Below the pieces are notes generated by a model. It was not told the origin of the DNA and ran no database searches. It saw only the letters and a list, made by a program, of their open reading frames with translations. A stretch of 64,000 nt of DNA. It comes from Actinobacteria bacterium UBA2272 (lineage in GTDB: Bacteria > Actinomycetota > Coriobacteriia > Anaerosomatales > Anaerosomataceae). Where the stretch lies: positions 124,001-188,000 of the forward strand of contig DDXA01000004.1 in the NCBI GenBank assembly GCA_002347725.1. Direction: 5' to 3'. Positions 43,740 to 51,926 of the stretch are shown here, piece after piece (the stretch's first letter is position 1; each line of letters starts with the position of its first letter). A program made the translations under genes and the position numbers.

Positions 43740-44971
43740 TGAGCAACGAGAAACCGCGCCGGCCGAAGGGCACCGGCTCAATGCGCCACCTGGGCGGCGA
43801 TCGGTGGCAGGTCACGGTGAAGCATGACGGACGCCGGATCTCTCGCGTGTTCCGCGCCCGCAACCTCACGGAAGCGAACCGCATAGCCGACGCGGTACGC
43901 CTCGAGCTCGTGGCCGACCGCAAGAAGGTAGCCGTCACATCCGGCGCCGAGCGCAAGCAGCGGCAGGGCTGGACGGTGAAGCGATACCTGACGTACTACT
44001 TCGAGCAGCACGGCCCCGACCTGGCCGTTACGACTCTCCGCCGCTACCGCACGATAGCCGACCATCAGATCATCCCGCACATCGGCAGTCGGCGTATGGC
44101 CGACGTGACTCCGGCCGACCTGAACGCGATGTACCGCGCTCTCGGCTCAGACGGCGCACGCAAGCGCGGCGGCAAGGGCGCACTCTCCGGGCCGACCATC
44201 TGGACCGTTCACGCTGTTGTGCGTGCGCTGTTCACCTTCGCGTGTGAGGTGCAAGGTGACTTCGAGACGAATCCCGCCGCGAACAAGGGCGCGCGGCCGA
44301 AGGCTTCACGCACCGGCAAGGCCAAGAAGGCGCTCGACGTGGCCGAAGTGGAGCGGTTCGTCGCACTCGCGGCCGAGGACGCACCGGCGATAGCCGTACC
44401 CGTCATGCTCTCGGCCTACCTCGGGACGCGGCGATCGGAAACGCTCGCGCTCAGATGGTGCGATGTTGACTTCGACGCATCCGAGGCCACGATCCGGCGT
44501 TCGGTCACGCAGACTCCGAAAGACGGCGTGAAGGTGCGCGAGTCTACCAAGACGGACAAGGATCGCGTAGTACCTCTGGACGCTCACACGATCGGCAGAC
44601 TTCGCAGCGTACAGTCCAACCAGCGCAGGGACCGGCTCGCGCACAAGGCGTGGGAAGGTGCGCGCTCTCCTGCCAACGATTACATCTGCGCCACGCCCAC
44701 CGGCGCGATGCTCACGCCTGACGCCTTCGCTACCGCGTTTCGCACGTTCGCGCGGACCAACGGCATGAGCCACATCACGCCGCACCTGCTCCGCCACGCC
44801 TACGTTTCGCAGATGATCGCGCTCGGCTACGATCCCGTGACCATATCCGCGATTACAGGACACAGCCCGGACGTGCTCCTGAAGGTGTACGCCCATGCCT
44901 TCGACAACCTGAAGCGTGAGGCCGTGGACAAACTCGGAGAAGCGCGGGAAGCGGCCCGTGCGGCGAAATAG
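43736..44971 (+). CDS. Tyrosine site-specific integrase
   Basis: 411 residues. Catalyses integration and excision at tRNA-Thr. N-terminal arm-binding region (1-65, GTGSMRHLGGDRWQVTVKHDG), SAM-like core-binding domain (about 80-190) and catalytic domain with Arg232 (LGTRRSETLALRW), Lys near 272, His350-X2-Arg353 (PHLLRHAYVSQM), His376 and nucleophile Tyr385 (GHSPDVLLKVYAH). All catalytic residues are present, so it should be active. GGAGGGGG precedes the ATG; a second ATG at 43739 is possible. Confidence 0.95.
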   Translation: MMSNEKPRRPKGTGSMRHLGGDRWQVTVKHDGRRISRVFRARNLTEANRIADAVRLELVADRKKVAVTSGAERKQRQGWTVKRYLTYYFEQHGPDLAVTTLRRYRTIADHQIIPHIGSRRMADVTPADLNAMYRALGSDGARKRGGKGALSGPTIWTVHAVVRALFTFACEVQGDFETNPAANKGARPKASRTGKAKKALDVAEVERFVALAAEDAPAIAVPVMLSAYLGTRRSETLALRWCDVDFDASEATIRRSVTQTPKDGVKVRESTKTDKDRVVPLDAHTIGRLRSVQSNQRRDRLAHKAWEGARSPANDYICATPTGAMLTPDAFATAFRTFARTNGMSHITPHLLRHAYVSQMIALGYDPVTISAITGHSPDVLLKVYAHAFDNLKREAVDKLGEAREAARAAK

Positions 44972-44972
44972 A

Positions 44973-44990
44973 CGCATGGATAGTACGCAT
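44973..44990. repeat. Right copy of the 18-bp element-end repeat
   Basis: See 39546-39563: 15 of 18 bases shared, same orientation. It starts 2 nt after the integrase stop and runs up to the terminator stem. Confidence 0.5.
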
Positions 44991-45021
44991 GAGGCCCGCA
45001 GATTGTGTGTCTGCGGGCCTC
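44991..45021. terminator. Bidirectional terminator between integrase and tRNA-Thr
   Basis: GAGGCCCGCAGA and TCTGCGGGCCTC form a perfect 12-bp stem with a 7-nt loop, between the integrase stop and the tRNA 3' end. Being symmetric, it can stop integrase transcripts rightward and tRNA transcripts leftward, replacing the host terminator displaced to 39354-39380. Confidence 0.65.
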
Positions 45022-45049
45022 TGCTATCTGCGTTTCCGCAGGTGAAGTG

Positions 45050-45096
45050 CTGGAGCCGACGAGCGGATTCGAACCGCTGACCTGCGCATTACGAGT
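45050..45096. repeat. attR: 47-bp repeat inside intact tRNA-Thr
   Basis: Second copy of the 47-bp repeat at 39389-39435; here it is part of the complete tRNA gene. Confidence 0.93.
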
Positions 45097-45126
45097 GCGC
45101 TGCTCTACCAGCTGAGCTACGTCGGC
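45051..45126 (-). tRNA. tRNA-Thr (anticodon CGU)
   Basis: 76 nt including an encoded CCA. The acceptor stem GCCGACG pairs fully with CGTCGGC; the D-arm GCTC/GAGC, the anticodon stem GCGCA/TGCGC with loop CTCGTAA (anticodon CGT in DNA, reading ACG), and the T-arm AGCGG-TTCGAAT-CCGCT are all complete. The 5' end lies 7 nt after the ricT stop codon, so it may be cut from the ricT transcript. It is the integration site of the 5.66 kb element. Confidence 0.96.
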
Positions 45127-45133
45127 CTGACTG

Positions 45134-46303
45134 TCACGCCGGAGGCGCGTCCCCACCTTGACGGGGCCGCCTCCTGCGACGGCGCCTCGTCTCTCCCGCA
45201 GTCCCACTCTCGCTGCTGCCGGAGGCCTGCTGCCCCTCCGGCGACCGCTCCTTGGTCGGGCGCTGCCGCGGCTGCTGCTGCTTCGGCGCCTGACCCTGTC
45301 GCTTCGGCTCCTGTGCCTTGGGCTCCTGCCCTTCCGGCTTGGGGCCGGACTTCTTGCGCCGCGACCTGGGCGGGCGCGACTCGCCGTTCGACTCGGGAAG
45401 CCGATCGGCCTCTCTCAGTGTCGGCGTGGTCCCGTGCGCAACACCTGTTGCCGCAAGTGCAGGGACGGCATCGGCCTTGAGCACACACGGACAACCTCGT
45501 CCGGCACTGCAGTCGAGCGACTCGAGCGGCACGGTCATCTGCTGCCCGCCGTCGAGCGGCCGGATGGTGACGGTCTCTCTCGGGCAGTTCAGCGCAACGA
45601 CCTTGGCATTGCCCGTCGGGGTCTCGACCGGCGTACCACACTTGGGAGCGCGCTGCTTGAAGTCCTTGTACGCATCGTACTCATACCGCAAACAGCACAT
45701 GAGTCTGCCACACAGCCCGCTGATTTTCAACGGGTTGAGCGGCAGGTCCTGCTCCTTTGCCATGCGGATCGACACCGGCTGGAAATCGCCGGCGAACCGG
45801 GAGCAGCACAACTGCTGCCCGCAGTGGCCGAGCCCACCCACCATCCGCGCCTCGTCACGCACGCCCACCTGCCGCATGTCGATGCGGTTGTGGAACTCCG
45901 CTGCGAGATCCCGCACCAGATCGCGGAAGTCGACACGCTCCTCAGCGGCGAAGTAGAACACCACCTTCGAATCGTCGAAGAGATGCTCGACGCCTATCGG
46001 CTTCATGTCGAGACCGTGCTTGGCCACAAGACGCCGGAACGACGTGAACTCCTCGCGCTCGCGCCCGCGCAGCATCTCGGCACGCTGGCGGTCCGAGTCG
46101 GTCGCGACGCGCACGACCGGCTTGAGCGGCGCATGGAGCGCCTCGGACTCAACCTCGTGCGGCGCGGCGGCGACCTCGCCGAACTCCTGGCCTCGCTCTG
46201 TCGCGACGATCACGGAATCGCCCTCTTCGGGCGTTGCGCCGGCCGGGTCGAACCACAAGACCTTGCTGGCGAATCTGAGCTTCACTCCCACTACCGTGGG
46301 CAT
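45134..46303 (-). CDS. ricT: PSP1/RicT-like protein (YaaT family)
   Basis: 389 residues. RicT with RicA and RicF promotes RNase Y-dependent mRNA maturation in Bacillus and binds Fe-S clusters. The PSP1 domain is clear, with the Cys-rich GLGHCGQQLCCSRFAGDF and LKISGLCGRLMCCLRYEYD. Residues about 300-389 form a low-complexity basic/Gln tail (RSRRKKSGPKPEGQEPKAQ ... RRRRRRRPRQGG), longer than in Bacillus and likely RNA-binding. GGAGG precedes ATG 46303; it overlaps holB by 13 nt. Confidence 0.9.
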   Translation of the reverse strand: MPTVVGVKLRFASKVLWFDPAGATPEEGDSVIVATERGQEFGEVAAAPHEVESEALHAPLKPVVRVATDSDRQRAEMLRGREREEFTSFRRLVAKHGLDMKPIGVEHLFDDSKVVFYFAAEERVDFRDLVRDLAAEFHNRIDMRQVGVRDEARMVGGLGHCGQQLCCSRFAGDFQPVSIRMAKEQDLPLNPLKISGLCGRLMCCLRYEYDAYKDFKQRAPKCGTPVETPTGNAKVVALNCPRETVTIRPLDGGQQMTVPLESLDCSAGRGCPCVLKADAVPALAATGVAHGTTPTLREADRLPESNGESRPPRSRRKKSGPKPEGQEPKAQEPKRQGQAPKQQQPRQRPTKERSPEGQQASGSSESGTAGETRRRRRRRPRQGGDAPPA

Positions 46304-47415
46304 CGTAATACCTCCTGTATGTCGAACAGCATGGCCTCGACGGCCAGCTGGGGGCTCACATTATAGGCTATGCGGCTGCGCGCGGTACGCACGGCATCGA
46401 GCGCCTTGATCGCCGCCGGCACGCTCAGGACAACCGCGATCTCCGCGGTGGCGTCGGCTGCATCCGCGTTGTCGACCAACTCGGGCGCTCCGCGTGCCAT
46501 CACCAAGCAATCGCGAAGCCAGCTCTCGGTCACGCTCATCAGTTCCGTGACGCCTTCGCGCTCGCGCGCGGTCAGTTCTCGCTTGTGCCGCTTCTCGATA
46601 TCCGAGGCAGCTCCGCGTGTGAGGAAATCGCGAGCCTCGTCGAGTTCGTCGGCCTGTGCCGACTTGACCTCCTCGACCGGAGCCCGGACCTCGGCCAGTA
46701 GCGCGCGGGCGGCAAGGAGGACATCGTGGCCGTCCATGACCACCAGCCGTTTGAGCACCCCGAGGATCGCGGCGCGCGCGTTGCGCCGGCCCGGTGAACG
46801 CAACAAGTCGATCGCGCGCGGGATCACGCCGTCGGCGGCGGCAAGCGCGGCGCGCGCCTCGCCCTCGCTCGCTCCGGTCCTCTCGATGACGAGGGCCCGG
46901 GCGGTCCCCGTGGCGACCGGGGCGAAGCGGACGACCTGGCACCGGGACGCGATCGTGGGGAGCACGTCGTCGTAGTCGTCGGCGATAAGCACGACCACCA
47001 CGTCGGCAGGAGGCTCCTCGAGGGTCTTCAGGAACGCGTTGGCCGCCTCGCTCTTGAGCCGTCCCACATCGTCGAAGACGTAGACCTTGTACGGCGCCTC
47101 GATCGGCTTGAGATGAACGTCGTGGATGATCTCGCGCACCTGGGCGATGAGGTACTCGGCGACCCCTTCGGGGCTGACCATGTGCAGATCGGGATGGGTG
47201 CCCGCACGAGCGCGACGGCACGCGGGGCATGCCCCACAGCCGTCGGCGGCGCAGAACAGCGCACACGCCAACGCGCGGGCAGCGCTCTTCTTGCCCGAGC
47301 CGGTCGGCCCGACGAAGAGGTACGCATGACTGACGGTGCCGGTCTCGACAGCGCGGCGCAGATGGCCGATGGCCCGTCGCTGGCCGACGAGGTCGTCCCA
47401 TACGCAGTGCGTCAT
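46291..47415 (-). CDS. holB: DNA polymerase III delta' subunit
   Basis: 374 residues. Clamp-loader subunit. The P-loop region reads GPTGSGKKS, the non-canonical GKK form common in Gram-positive delta'. A four-Cys zinc module (FCAADGCGACPACRRA) follows, and the segment FLKTLEEPPADVVVVLIA plus SRCQVVRF is diagnostic. ATG 47415 overlaps the tmk stop (ATGA). The order tmk-holB-ricT is conserved in Gram-positives. Confidence 0.92.
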   Translation of the reverse strand: MTHCVWDDLVGQRRAIGHLRRAVETGTVSHAYLFVGPTGSGKKSAARALACALFCAADGCGACPACRRARAGTHPDLHMVSPEGVAEYLIAQVREIIHDVHLKPIEAPYKVYVFDDVGRLKSEAANAFLKTLEEPPADVVVVLIADDYDDVLPTIASRCQVVRFAPVATGTARALVIERTGASEGEARAALAAADGVIPRAIDLLRSPGRRNARAAILGVLKRLVVMDGHDVLLAARALLAEVRAPVEEVKSAQADELDEARDFLTRGAASDIEKRHKRELTAREREGVTELMSVTESWLRDCLVMARGAPELVDNADAADATAEIAVVLSVPAAIKALDAVRTARSRIAYNVSPQLAVEAMLFDIQEVLRCPR

Positions 47416-48050
47416 GACCCGATCCCCGCCAGGAGCGATTCGACGTGGCGCCATACCTCGGCAGCGACCTCTTCGGAAGGCCCGCGCCTCACGAGCCTGA
47501 TCCGGTCCGGCTCCTCGGCGGCAAGCGCGAGGTAGCCGGCGCGCACCCGCTCGTGGAACGCCAGACCGGCTCCCTCGAGGCGGTCGGCGCCGGCGGCGGT
47601 GGCCTGTACCAGACCCGCCGCGGGATCGACGTCCAGCAGGATCGTGAGATCGGGGGTCAGTCCGCCGGTGGCGATCCGGTTGAGCTCGCGGACCTCGTCG
47701 ACGGGAAGCACATCCCGGCCGTAGCCCTGGTACGCCACGCTCGAGTCCGCGTACCGGTCGCAGAGCACGACGGCACCAGCCTCGAGCGCGGGGCGGTAGT
47801 GCGCAGCGACGAGTTGGGCGCGACTCGCCTCGTAGAGCAGCAGCTCGGCCCGGACATCGAGCTCCGCGTGCACAGGGTCAAGGAGGATGTCCCGGATGCG
47901 CTCGCCCGCGTCGCCCGGCGCCACACCGCCCGGCTCCCGGAACGTGCGGACATCGTGGCCGAGTCCGCGCAGGCGGTCGGCAAGGATCGCGATCTGCGTC
48001 GACTTCCCGGACCCGTCGCCTCCCTCGAAGGTGATGAGCAAGCCGCTCAT
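47412..48050 (-). CDS. tmk: Thymidylate kinase
   Basis: 212 residues. Phosphorylates dTMP to dTDP, after ThyX. P-loop FEGGDGSGKSTQ at the N-terminus, the DRY-like CDRYADSSVAYQGYGR and lid region are present. The ATG overlaps the fumarase beta stop by 4 nt. Confidence 0.95.
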   Translation of the reverse strand: MSGLLITFEGGDGSGKSTQIAILADRLRGLGHDVRTFREPGGVAPGDAGERIRDILLDPVHAELDVRAELLLYEASRAQLVAAHYRPALEAGAVVLCDRYADSSVAYQGYGRDVLPVDEVRELNRIATGGLTPDLTILLDVDPAAGLVQATAAGADRLEGAGLAFHERVRAGYLALAAEEPDRIRLVRRGPSEEVAAEVWRHVESLLAGIGS

Positions 48051-48613
48051 GGGCTCATCTCCTCGGCGGATGACTGCCGCGCGAGCGCGTAGAGATCATG
48101 TCCCCAGACATCGATGGCGACCCAGACAGGAAGACGATCGAGCTCGAGGCGCACGAGCGCCTCGGTCCCGAGTTCGGGGTAGGCGATCGTCTCGGCCCCG
48201 ACGACATGTGTGGCGAGGAGCGCTGCCGCCCCACCGACCGCGGCCAGGTACACGGCGCCATGCATCATGCAGGCCGTCCGCACCGAGTCGCCTCGCGCGC
48301 CCTTGCCGATGGTCGCGACGATACCGGCTTTGAGGAGCGCTGGCGTCCACGCATCCATGCGCGCGGCCGTCGTCGGCCCGACCGCACCGGCGGGTCGGCC
48401 CGCCGCGGGAGGCGTGGGCCCCGCGTAGAAGAGCGTCTCCCCGGCGAGGTCATACGGCAGCCTGCCGGTCTCGCCGAGCTCGGCCACGATGCGGATGTGC
48501 GTGGCGTCCCGGGCGGTGAAGACGCGACCGCTCAGCAGCACCTCGGTGCCGGCCTTGAGCGACCGCAGTGACCCGGCGTCGCCCGGAAGCGTGACGTGTA
48601 TCGGATCAGACAT
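48047..48613 (-). CDS. Class I fumarate hydratase, beta subunit
   Basis: 188 residues. The C-terminal half of [4Fe-4S] fumarase/L-tartrate dehydratase. LKAGTEVLLSGRVFTARDATHIR, LFYAGPTPP, GPTTAARMD and the TIGKGARGD segment are diagnostic. It partners the alpha subunit at 50044-50883 but an MFS gene lies between them. Overlaps the MFS stop by 8 nt and tmk by 4 nt. Class I two-subunit fumarases are oxygen-sensitive and common in anaerobes. Confidence 0.9.
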   Translation of the reverse strand: MSDPIHVTLPGDAGSLRSLKAGTEVLLSGRVFTARDATHIRIVAELGETGRLPYDLAGETLFYAGPTPPAAGRPAGAVGPTTAARMDAWTPALLKAGIVATIGKGARGDSVRTACMMHGAVYLAAVGGAAALLATHVVGAETIAYPELGTEALVRLELDRLPVWVAIDVWGHDLYALARQSSAEEMSP

Positions 48614-50042
48614 CCGTCGCCTCCTTGTCGGCAACGCGCCAGTCGAGCGTCCGATACGCGTAGAATGCCGCGCCGAGCACGATGAGCGAGGCGAGCAGCA
48701 GCGTCAGCCGCGGACCCGTGAACCACGTGGCATCGGCCATCTCGCCCGTGAGACGCCGGACGAGCGAGGCGAGCAGGTCGCCGAGGGGAGCGACCACGAC
48801 CATCGACACGAGCAGCGAGACGCGTATGACCGACTCCATGGCCGTGAACACACGGCCGCGGATCTCGTCCGCGACGGTCCTGACGACATACGTGTTGCCG
48901 GCGACGGTCAAACACGCGATGCAGAAGCCCGCGGTGATGCCGAATATGGCAGTCATCCAGTAACTACTCGTGCTCGCGAACAGAAGCATCGACACGCCGA
49001 ACGTGGTCACCGCCCCGAGGAAGAGCGCCTGCAGCGGGACGCGGTCGGCCAGCTTCGGAACGAGAATCGCCCCGGTCACCATCCCAAGCGCGAGCAGCAC
49101 GAGCACGAAGGTCTGCGGTGCCGCTATCAGATTCCTGACCGCCTCGAACTGGTCGAGTATCGGCAAGCCACCGGAGAGGTTCTCCTGCACGTAGACGAGG
49201 CCGACGGTGATGACCGAGCCGCCGCCCATGAGCGCCAGGCCTACGGTGATCAGCAACCCCTGCAGTTCCTTGTGCTCGCGGAGGAAGCGGAACGCGTCGA
49301 GTGCATCACGGCCGATGAGCGAAAGGTCGAAGCGGGACTTCTCACGGTCGGGCCTGACCCCCATACGGATCGTCCACAGGAGTGTCGCGGAGAGCAGGAA
49401 CGTCAGGCAGTTCAGCACGACGCCCGCGCGTGGACCGAGCAAGGCGGGCGCGAGCGGACCTACGAACACGTCGACGAGCGGGAAGTCGCTCGCGAGCAGC
49501 CACCGAACGATGGCTTCGAACCCTGCCAGGATCGCGCCCGACATCGTGAGACCGATGAGCATGCTCCCCTGCTGCGTGGTGTACGCAAGGCCGTTGGCCA
49601 CCGTGAGCTCGTCCTCGGAGACCAGGCGTGGGATGAGCGCGTTGCGCGCCGGGGAGAAGAACAGCGACGCGATCTCCATAAGCAACACGACGAGATAGAT
49701 GAGCGCGAGACTGTTGGTGAACAGCAAGAAGAGCGTGAGCAGCGCGCGCGCGATGTCGCAGGCGATCATGAGCCGCCTGCGGTCGAACCGGTCGACGAAC
49801 ACGCCGATGAAGGATGAGAGCAGCAGCGACGGGATGATCTTGGCGATCATGATGCCGGCGACCGCGAACGCGGACCCGCCGGAGAGCGTGGTGACGAGCG
49901 GGATCAGCAGACCAATGACGAGCCAGTCGCCCACCCCGCTGACGAACTGAGACAGCCACAGGGCCCTGAACCGCCGATTGCGCAGGACCCCCGCGTACCG
50001 GCTCTTGCGCGCGACGACCTCGATCGCGCCGTCGGGGGCCAT
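48606..50042 (-). CDS. MFS transporter encoded between the fumarase subunits
   Basis: 478 residues with about 12 membrane helices. The start NRRFRALWLSQFVSGVGDWL and VDRFDRRRLMIACDIAR (MFS loop 2-3 motif) place it among MFS_3/enterobactin-exporter-like transporters. ATG 50042 follows the fumarase alpha stop by 1 nt with GGAGG just upstream. Overlap with fumarase beta is 8 nt. Tight coupling hints at a C4-dicarboxylate-related substrate, but the family itself suggests export of small molecules; substrate unknown. Confidence 0.85.
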   Translation of the reverse strand: MAPDGAIEVVARKSRYAGVLRNRRFRALWLSQFVSGVGDWLVIGLLIPLVTTLSGGSAFAVAGIMIAKIIPSLLLSSFIGVFVDRFDRRRLMIACDIARALLTLFLLFTNSLALIYLVVLLMEIASLFFSPARNALIPRLVSEDELTVANGLAYTTQQGSMLIGLTMSGAILAGFEAIVRWLLASDFPLVDVFVGPLAPALLGPRAGVVLNCLTFLLSATLLWTIRMGVRPDREKSRFDLSLIGRDALDAFRFLREHKELQGLLITVGLALMGGGSVITVGLVYVQENLSGGLPILDQFEAVRNLIAAPQTFVLVLLALGMVTGAILVPKLADRVPLQALFLGAVTTFGVSMLLFASTSSYWMTAIFGITAGFCIACLTVAGNTYVVRTVADEIRGRVFTAMESVIRVSLLVSMVVVAPLGDLLASLVRRLTGEMADATWFTGPRLTLLLASLIVLGAAFYAYRTLDWRVADKEATDV

Positions 50043-50043
50043 G

Positions 50044-50883
50044 CTAGGCCACCTCCACGGTGACACTGCGCATCGCCGAGCAGCCGAGATTGACGGCAAC
50101 CGGCATCGCCGCGATGTGACACGGCGCGGTCGTCACGTGCACGGCGAGCGCCGTGGCCATTCCGCCGAGTCCGGCCGGGCCGATGCCGAGCGCGTTGATC
50201 TCGGCGAGCAGGCGTTTCTCGAGCGCGGCGGCGGCAGGCGATCCGGCAGGTCGGCCCACCGGGCGCAGGAGCGCCTTCTTGGCGAGCTTGCCCACCGTGT
50301 CGAACGTCCCGCCCACGCCGACGCCGACCACGAGCGGCGGGCAGGCGCCCGTCGCCTTGGCCGAGACGGTGTCGATCACGAAACGCGTGATGCCCTCGGC
50401 GCCTGCCGACGGATCGAGCATCGCGAGCGCGCTCGCGTTGTCCGAGCCGCCTCCCTTGAGCATGACGTGGACCGTCGCCCCTGATCCGGGGCGCAACGTC
50501 ACGTCCACGAAGGCCGGTGTGTTGTCGCCCGTGTTCGTGCGGTCGCCGAGCGCGTCGACGACGACACTCATCCGAAGCGCGTGCTGGCGGTAGGCCGAGC
50601 GGACGGCATCGTCCACGGCTGCCTGCAGATCGCCTCCGGGGCACTCGTCGGCGCCGAGTTCGATCCAGACCCACACCGTGCCGGTGTCCTGACACAGCGG
50701 GACGCCGTCACGGCACGCGATCGACGCGTTCTCGAGCAGTTGCCCGATCACCTCGCGCCCGCGCGGCGAGGGCTCCGCCGCCCGTGCGCGCTCGAGCGCT
50801 TCACGCACGTCGGGCCGAAGCGTCGTCGCGGCCTCGACGATCGCCGCGTGTGCGGCCCTGGCGATGTCGGCTGACCGAACCAC
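50044..50883 (-). CDS. Class I fumarate hydratase, alpha subunit
   Basis: 279 residues. Holds the [4Fe-4S] site: Cys in VPLCQDTGT, Cys in TGACPPLVVGVGVGG and Cys in VNLGCSAMRS. Interconverts malate and fumarate. Start GTG 50883 lies directly against the malate dehydrogenase stop, so the two enzymes of the malate-fumarate step are coupled. L(+)-tartrate dehydratase is a close relative and cannot be excluded, but the mdh neighbour favours fumarase. Confidence 0.92.
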   Translation of the reverse strand: MVRSADIARAAHAAIVEAATTLRPDVREALERARAAEPSPRGREVIGQLLENASIACRDGVPLCQDTGTVWVWIELGADECPGGDLQAAVDDAVRSAYRQHALRMSVVVDALGDRTNTGDNTPAFVDVTLRPGSGATVHVMLKGGGSDNASALAMLDPSAGAEGITRFVIDTVSAKATGACPPLVVGVGVGGTFDTVGKLAKKALLRPVGRPAGSPAAAALEKRLLAEINALGIGPAGLGGMATALAVHVTTAPCHIAAMPVAVNLGCSAMRSVTVEVA

Positions 50884-51819
50884 TCAGACTCCGAGATCGA
50901 TCGCCGCGAGCGTCTCGGCCACGCCGGCCGCCGAGGAGCGCAGCGCTGCGAGCTCCTCGGCGTCGAGGTCCCACTCGGGCACCGAACGCACGCCACCGCG
51001 GCCGAGGACGGCCGGGACGTTCAGGTGCAGACCACTCAGGCCGTACTGACCATCGAGCAGCACGCATGACGGCATGACCGCGCCGGTGTCGCCGAGGATC
51101 GCCGCGACCATCGCGGCGACCGATGCGCCGGGCGCGTAGAAGGCGCTACCGGTCTTGAGGAGCGACACGACCTCGGCGCCGCCGAAGACCGTGCGTCGTA
51201 CGACCTCGGCGACCTCATCAGCCGGCAGCACCTCGGGAAGCGGCACGCCGCCGACTCTGGAGAAGCGCGGCAGCGGGACCATCGTGTCTCCGTGCGCGCC
51301 GATGACCATGGCGTCGACCTCGGAGACAGGAGCGCCGGTGGCCTGCGCGATGAAGTAGGCGAAGCGTGCCGAGTCCAGGACGCCGCCCATACCGAGCACG
51401 CGCCCGGACGGGAACCCCGACGCGCGCCAGGCAAGATGCGTCATGACGTCGAGCGGATTGGTGACACACAGTACGACCGCACCGGGAGAGGTCGCCCTCA
51501 CCTCGGCGATCACCGAACGCACGATCGCGCCGTTGGCGGCCAGGAGGTCCTCACGCGTCATACCCGGCTTGCGTGGCAGGCCGGCCGTGATCACGACGAC
51601 GTCGGATCCTGCGGTGGGGCCGTACTCATTGGTGCCGGTCACCGAGGACGCGAAATGTTCGATCGAGCGCGCGTGCATCATGTCGAGCGCTTTGCCCTGC
51701 GCGATCCCCTCGGCGACATCGACGAGCACGACATCGGCCGTGCTCTTGAGCGCCACAAGCAGGGCAGCCGTGGCGCCTACCTGACCGGCGCCGACGACCG
51801 TGACTCTTGGCAGTGACAT
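50884..51819 (-). CDS. mdh: Malate dehydrogenase (LDH-like type)
   Basis: 311 residues. NAD motif VVGAGQVGATAALLV; Asp of VLVDVAEG binds NAD. Substrate Arg in AGLPRKPGMTREDLL and catalytic His in IGAHGDTMVP are in place. Such [LDH-like] MDHs are common in anaerobes and archaea. ATG 51819; an ATG at 51879 adds an Arg-rich stretch. First gene of the mdh-fumarase-tmk-holB-ricT run. Confidence 0.93.
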   Translation of the reverse strand: MSLPRVTVVGAGQVGATAALLVALKSTADVVLVDVAEGIAQGKALDMMHARSIEHFASSVTGTNEYGPTAGSDVVVITAGLPRKPGMTREDLLAANGAIVRSVIAEVRATSPGAVVLCVTNPLDVMTHLAWRASGFPSGRVLGMGGVLDSARFAYFIAQATGAPVSEVDAMVIGAHGDTMVPLPRFSRVGGVPLPEVLPADEVAEVVRRTVFGGAEVVSLLKTGSAFYAPGASVAAMVAAILGDTGAVMPSCVLLDGQYGLSGLHLNVPAVLGRGGVRSVPEWDLDAEELAALRSSAAGVAETLAAIDLGV

Positions 51820-51893
51820 GCGGAAACGACCCCTCTCACACGAAGAGCGCCGCCTTGCCCGGCGACGCGGGAACAGCATGCATCATGGCCCGG

Positions 51894-51902
51894 ATTCTAC
51901 CA
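51894..51902 (-). promoter_or_regulatory. Extended -10 promoter upstream of mdh
   Basis: TGGTAGAAT on the minus strand, 75 nt before the mdh ATG, with no clear -35. Resembles the promoter at 2333. A CTGCCCGGGCAG palindrome at 51910-51921 lies upstream. Confidence 0.45.
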
Positions 51903-51926
51903 TGCACGCCTGCCCGGGCAGCCCGC

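Larger units (their letters stand above)
39389..45096. mobile_element. 5.66 kb integrative element in tRNA-Thr (capsid-encoding satellite or reduced prophage)
   Basis: A 47-bp direct repeat (39389-39435 and 45050-45096) brackets a tyrosine integrase, an Xre repressor, an excisionase-like protein, a replisome-organiser-like protein, a scaffold-like protein, an HK97-type major capsid, a DUF5681 protein and an unknown zinc-finger protein. The intact tRNA-Thr is at the right end and the integrase gene is nearest to it, the classic arrangement. No terminase, portal, protease, tail or lysis gene is present. Gene order: divergent control region at 42773-42902, morphogenesis genes leftward, integrase operon rightward. 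Confidence 0.9.

Noticed and set aside
39436..45049. Terminase, portal or tail gene hidden in the element
   Set aside because: All frames on both strands between the att repeats were considered; apart from the eight listed genes only antisense shadows remain.
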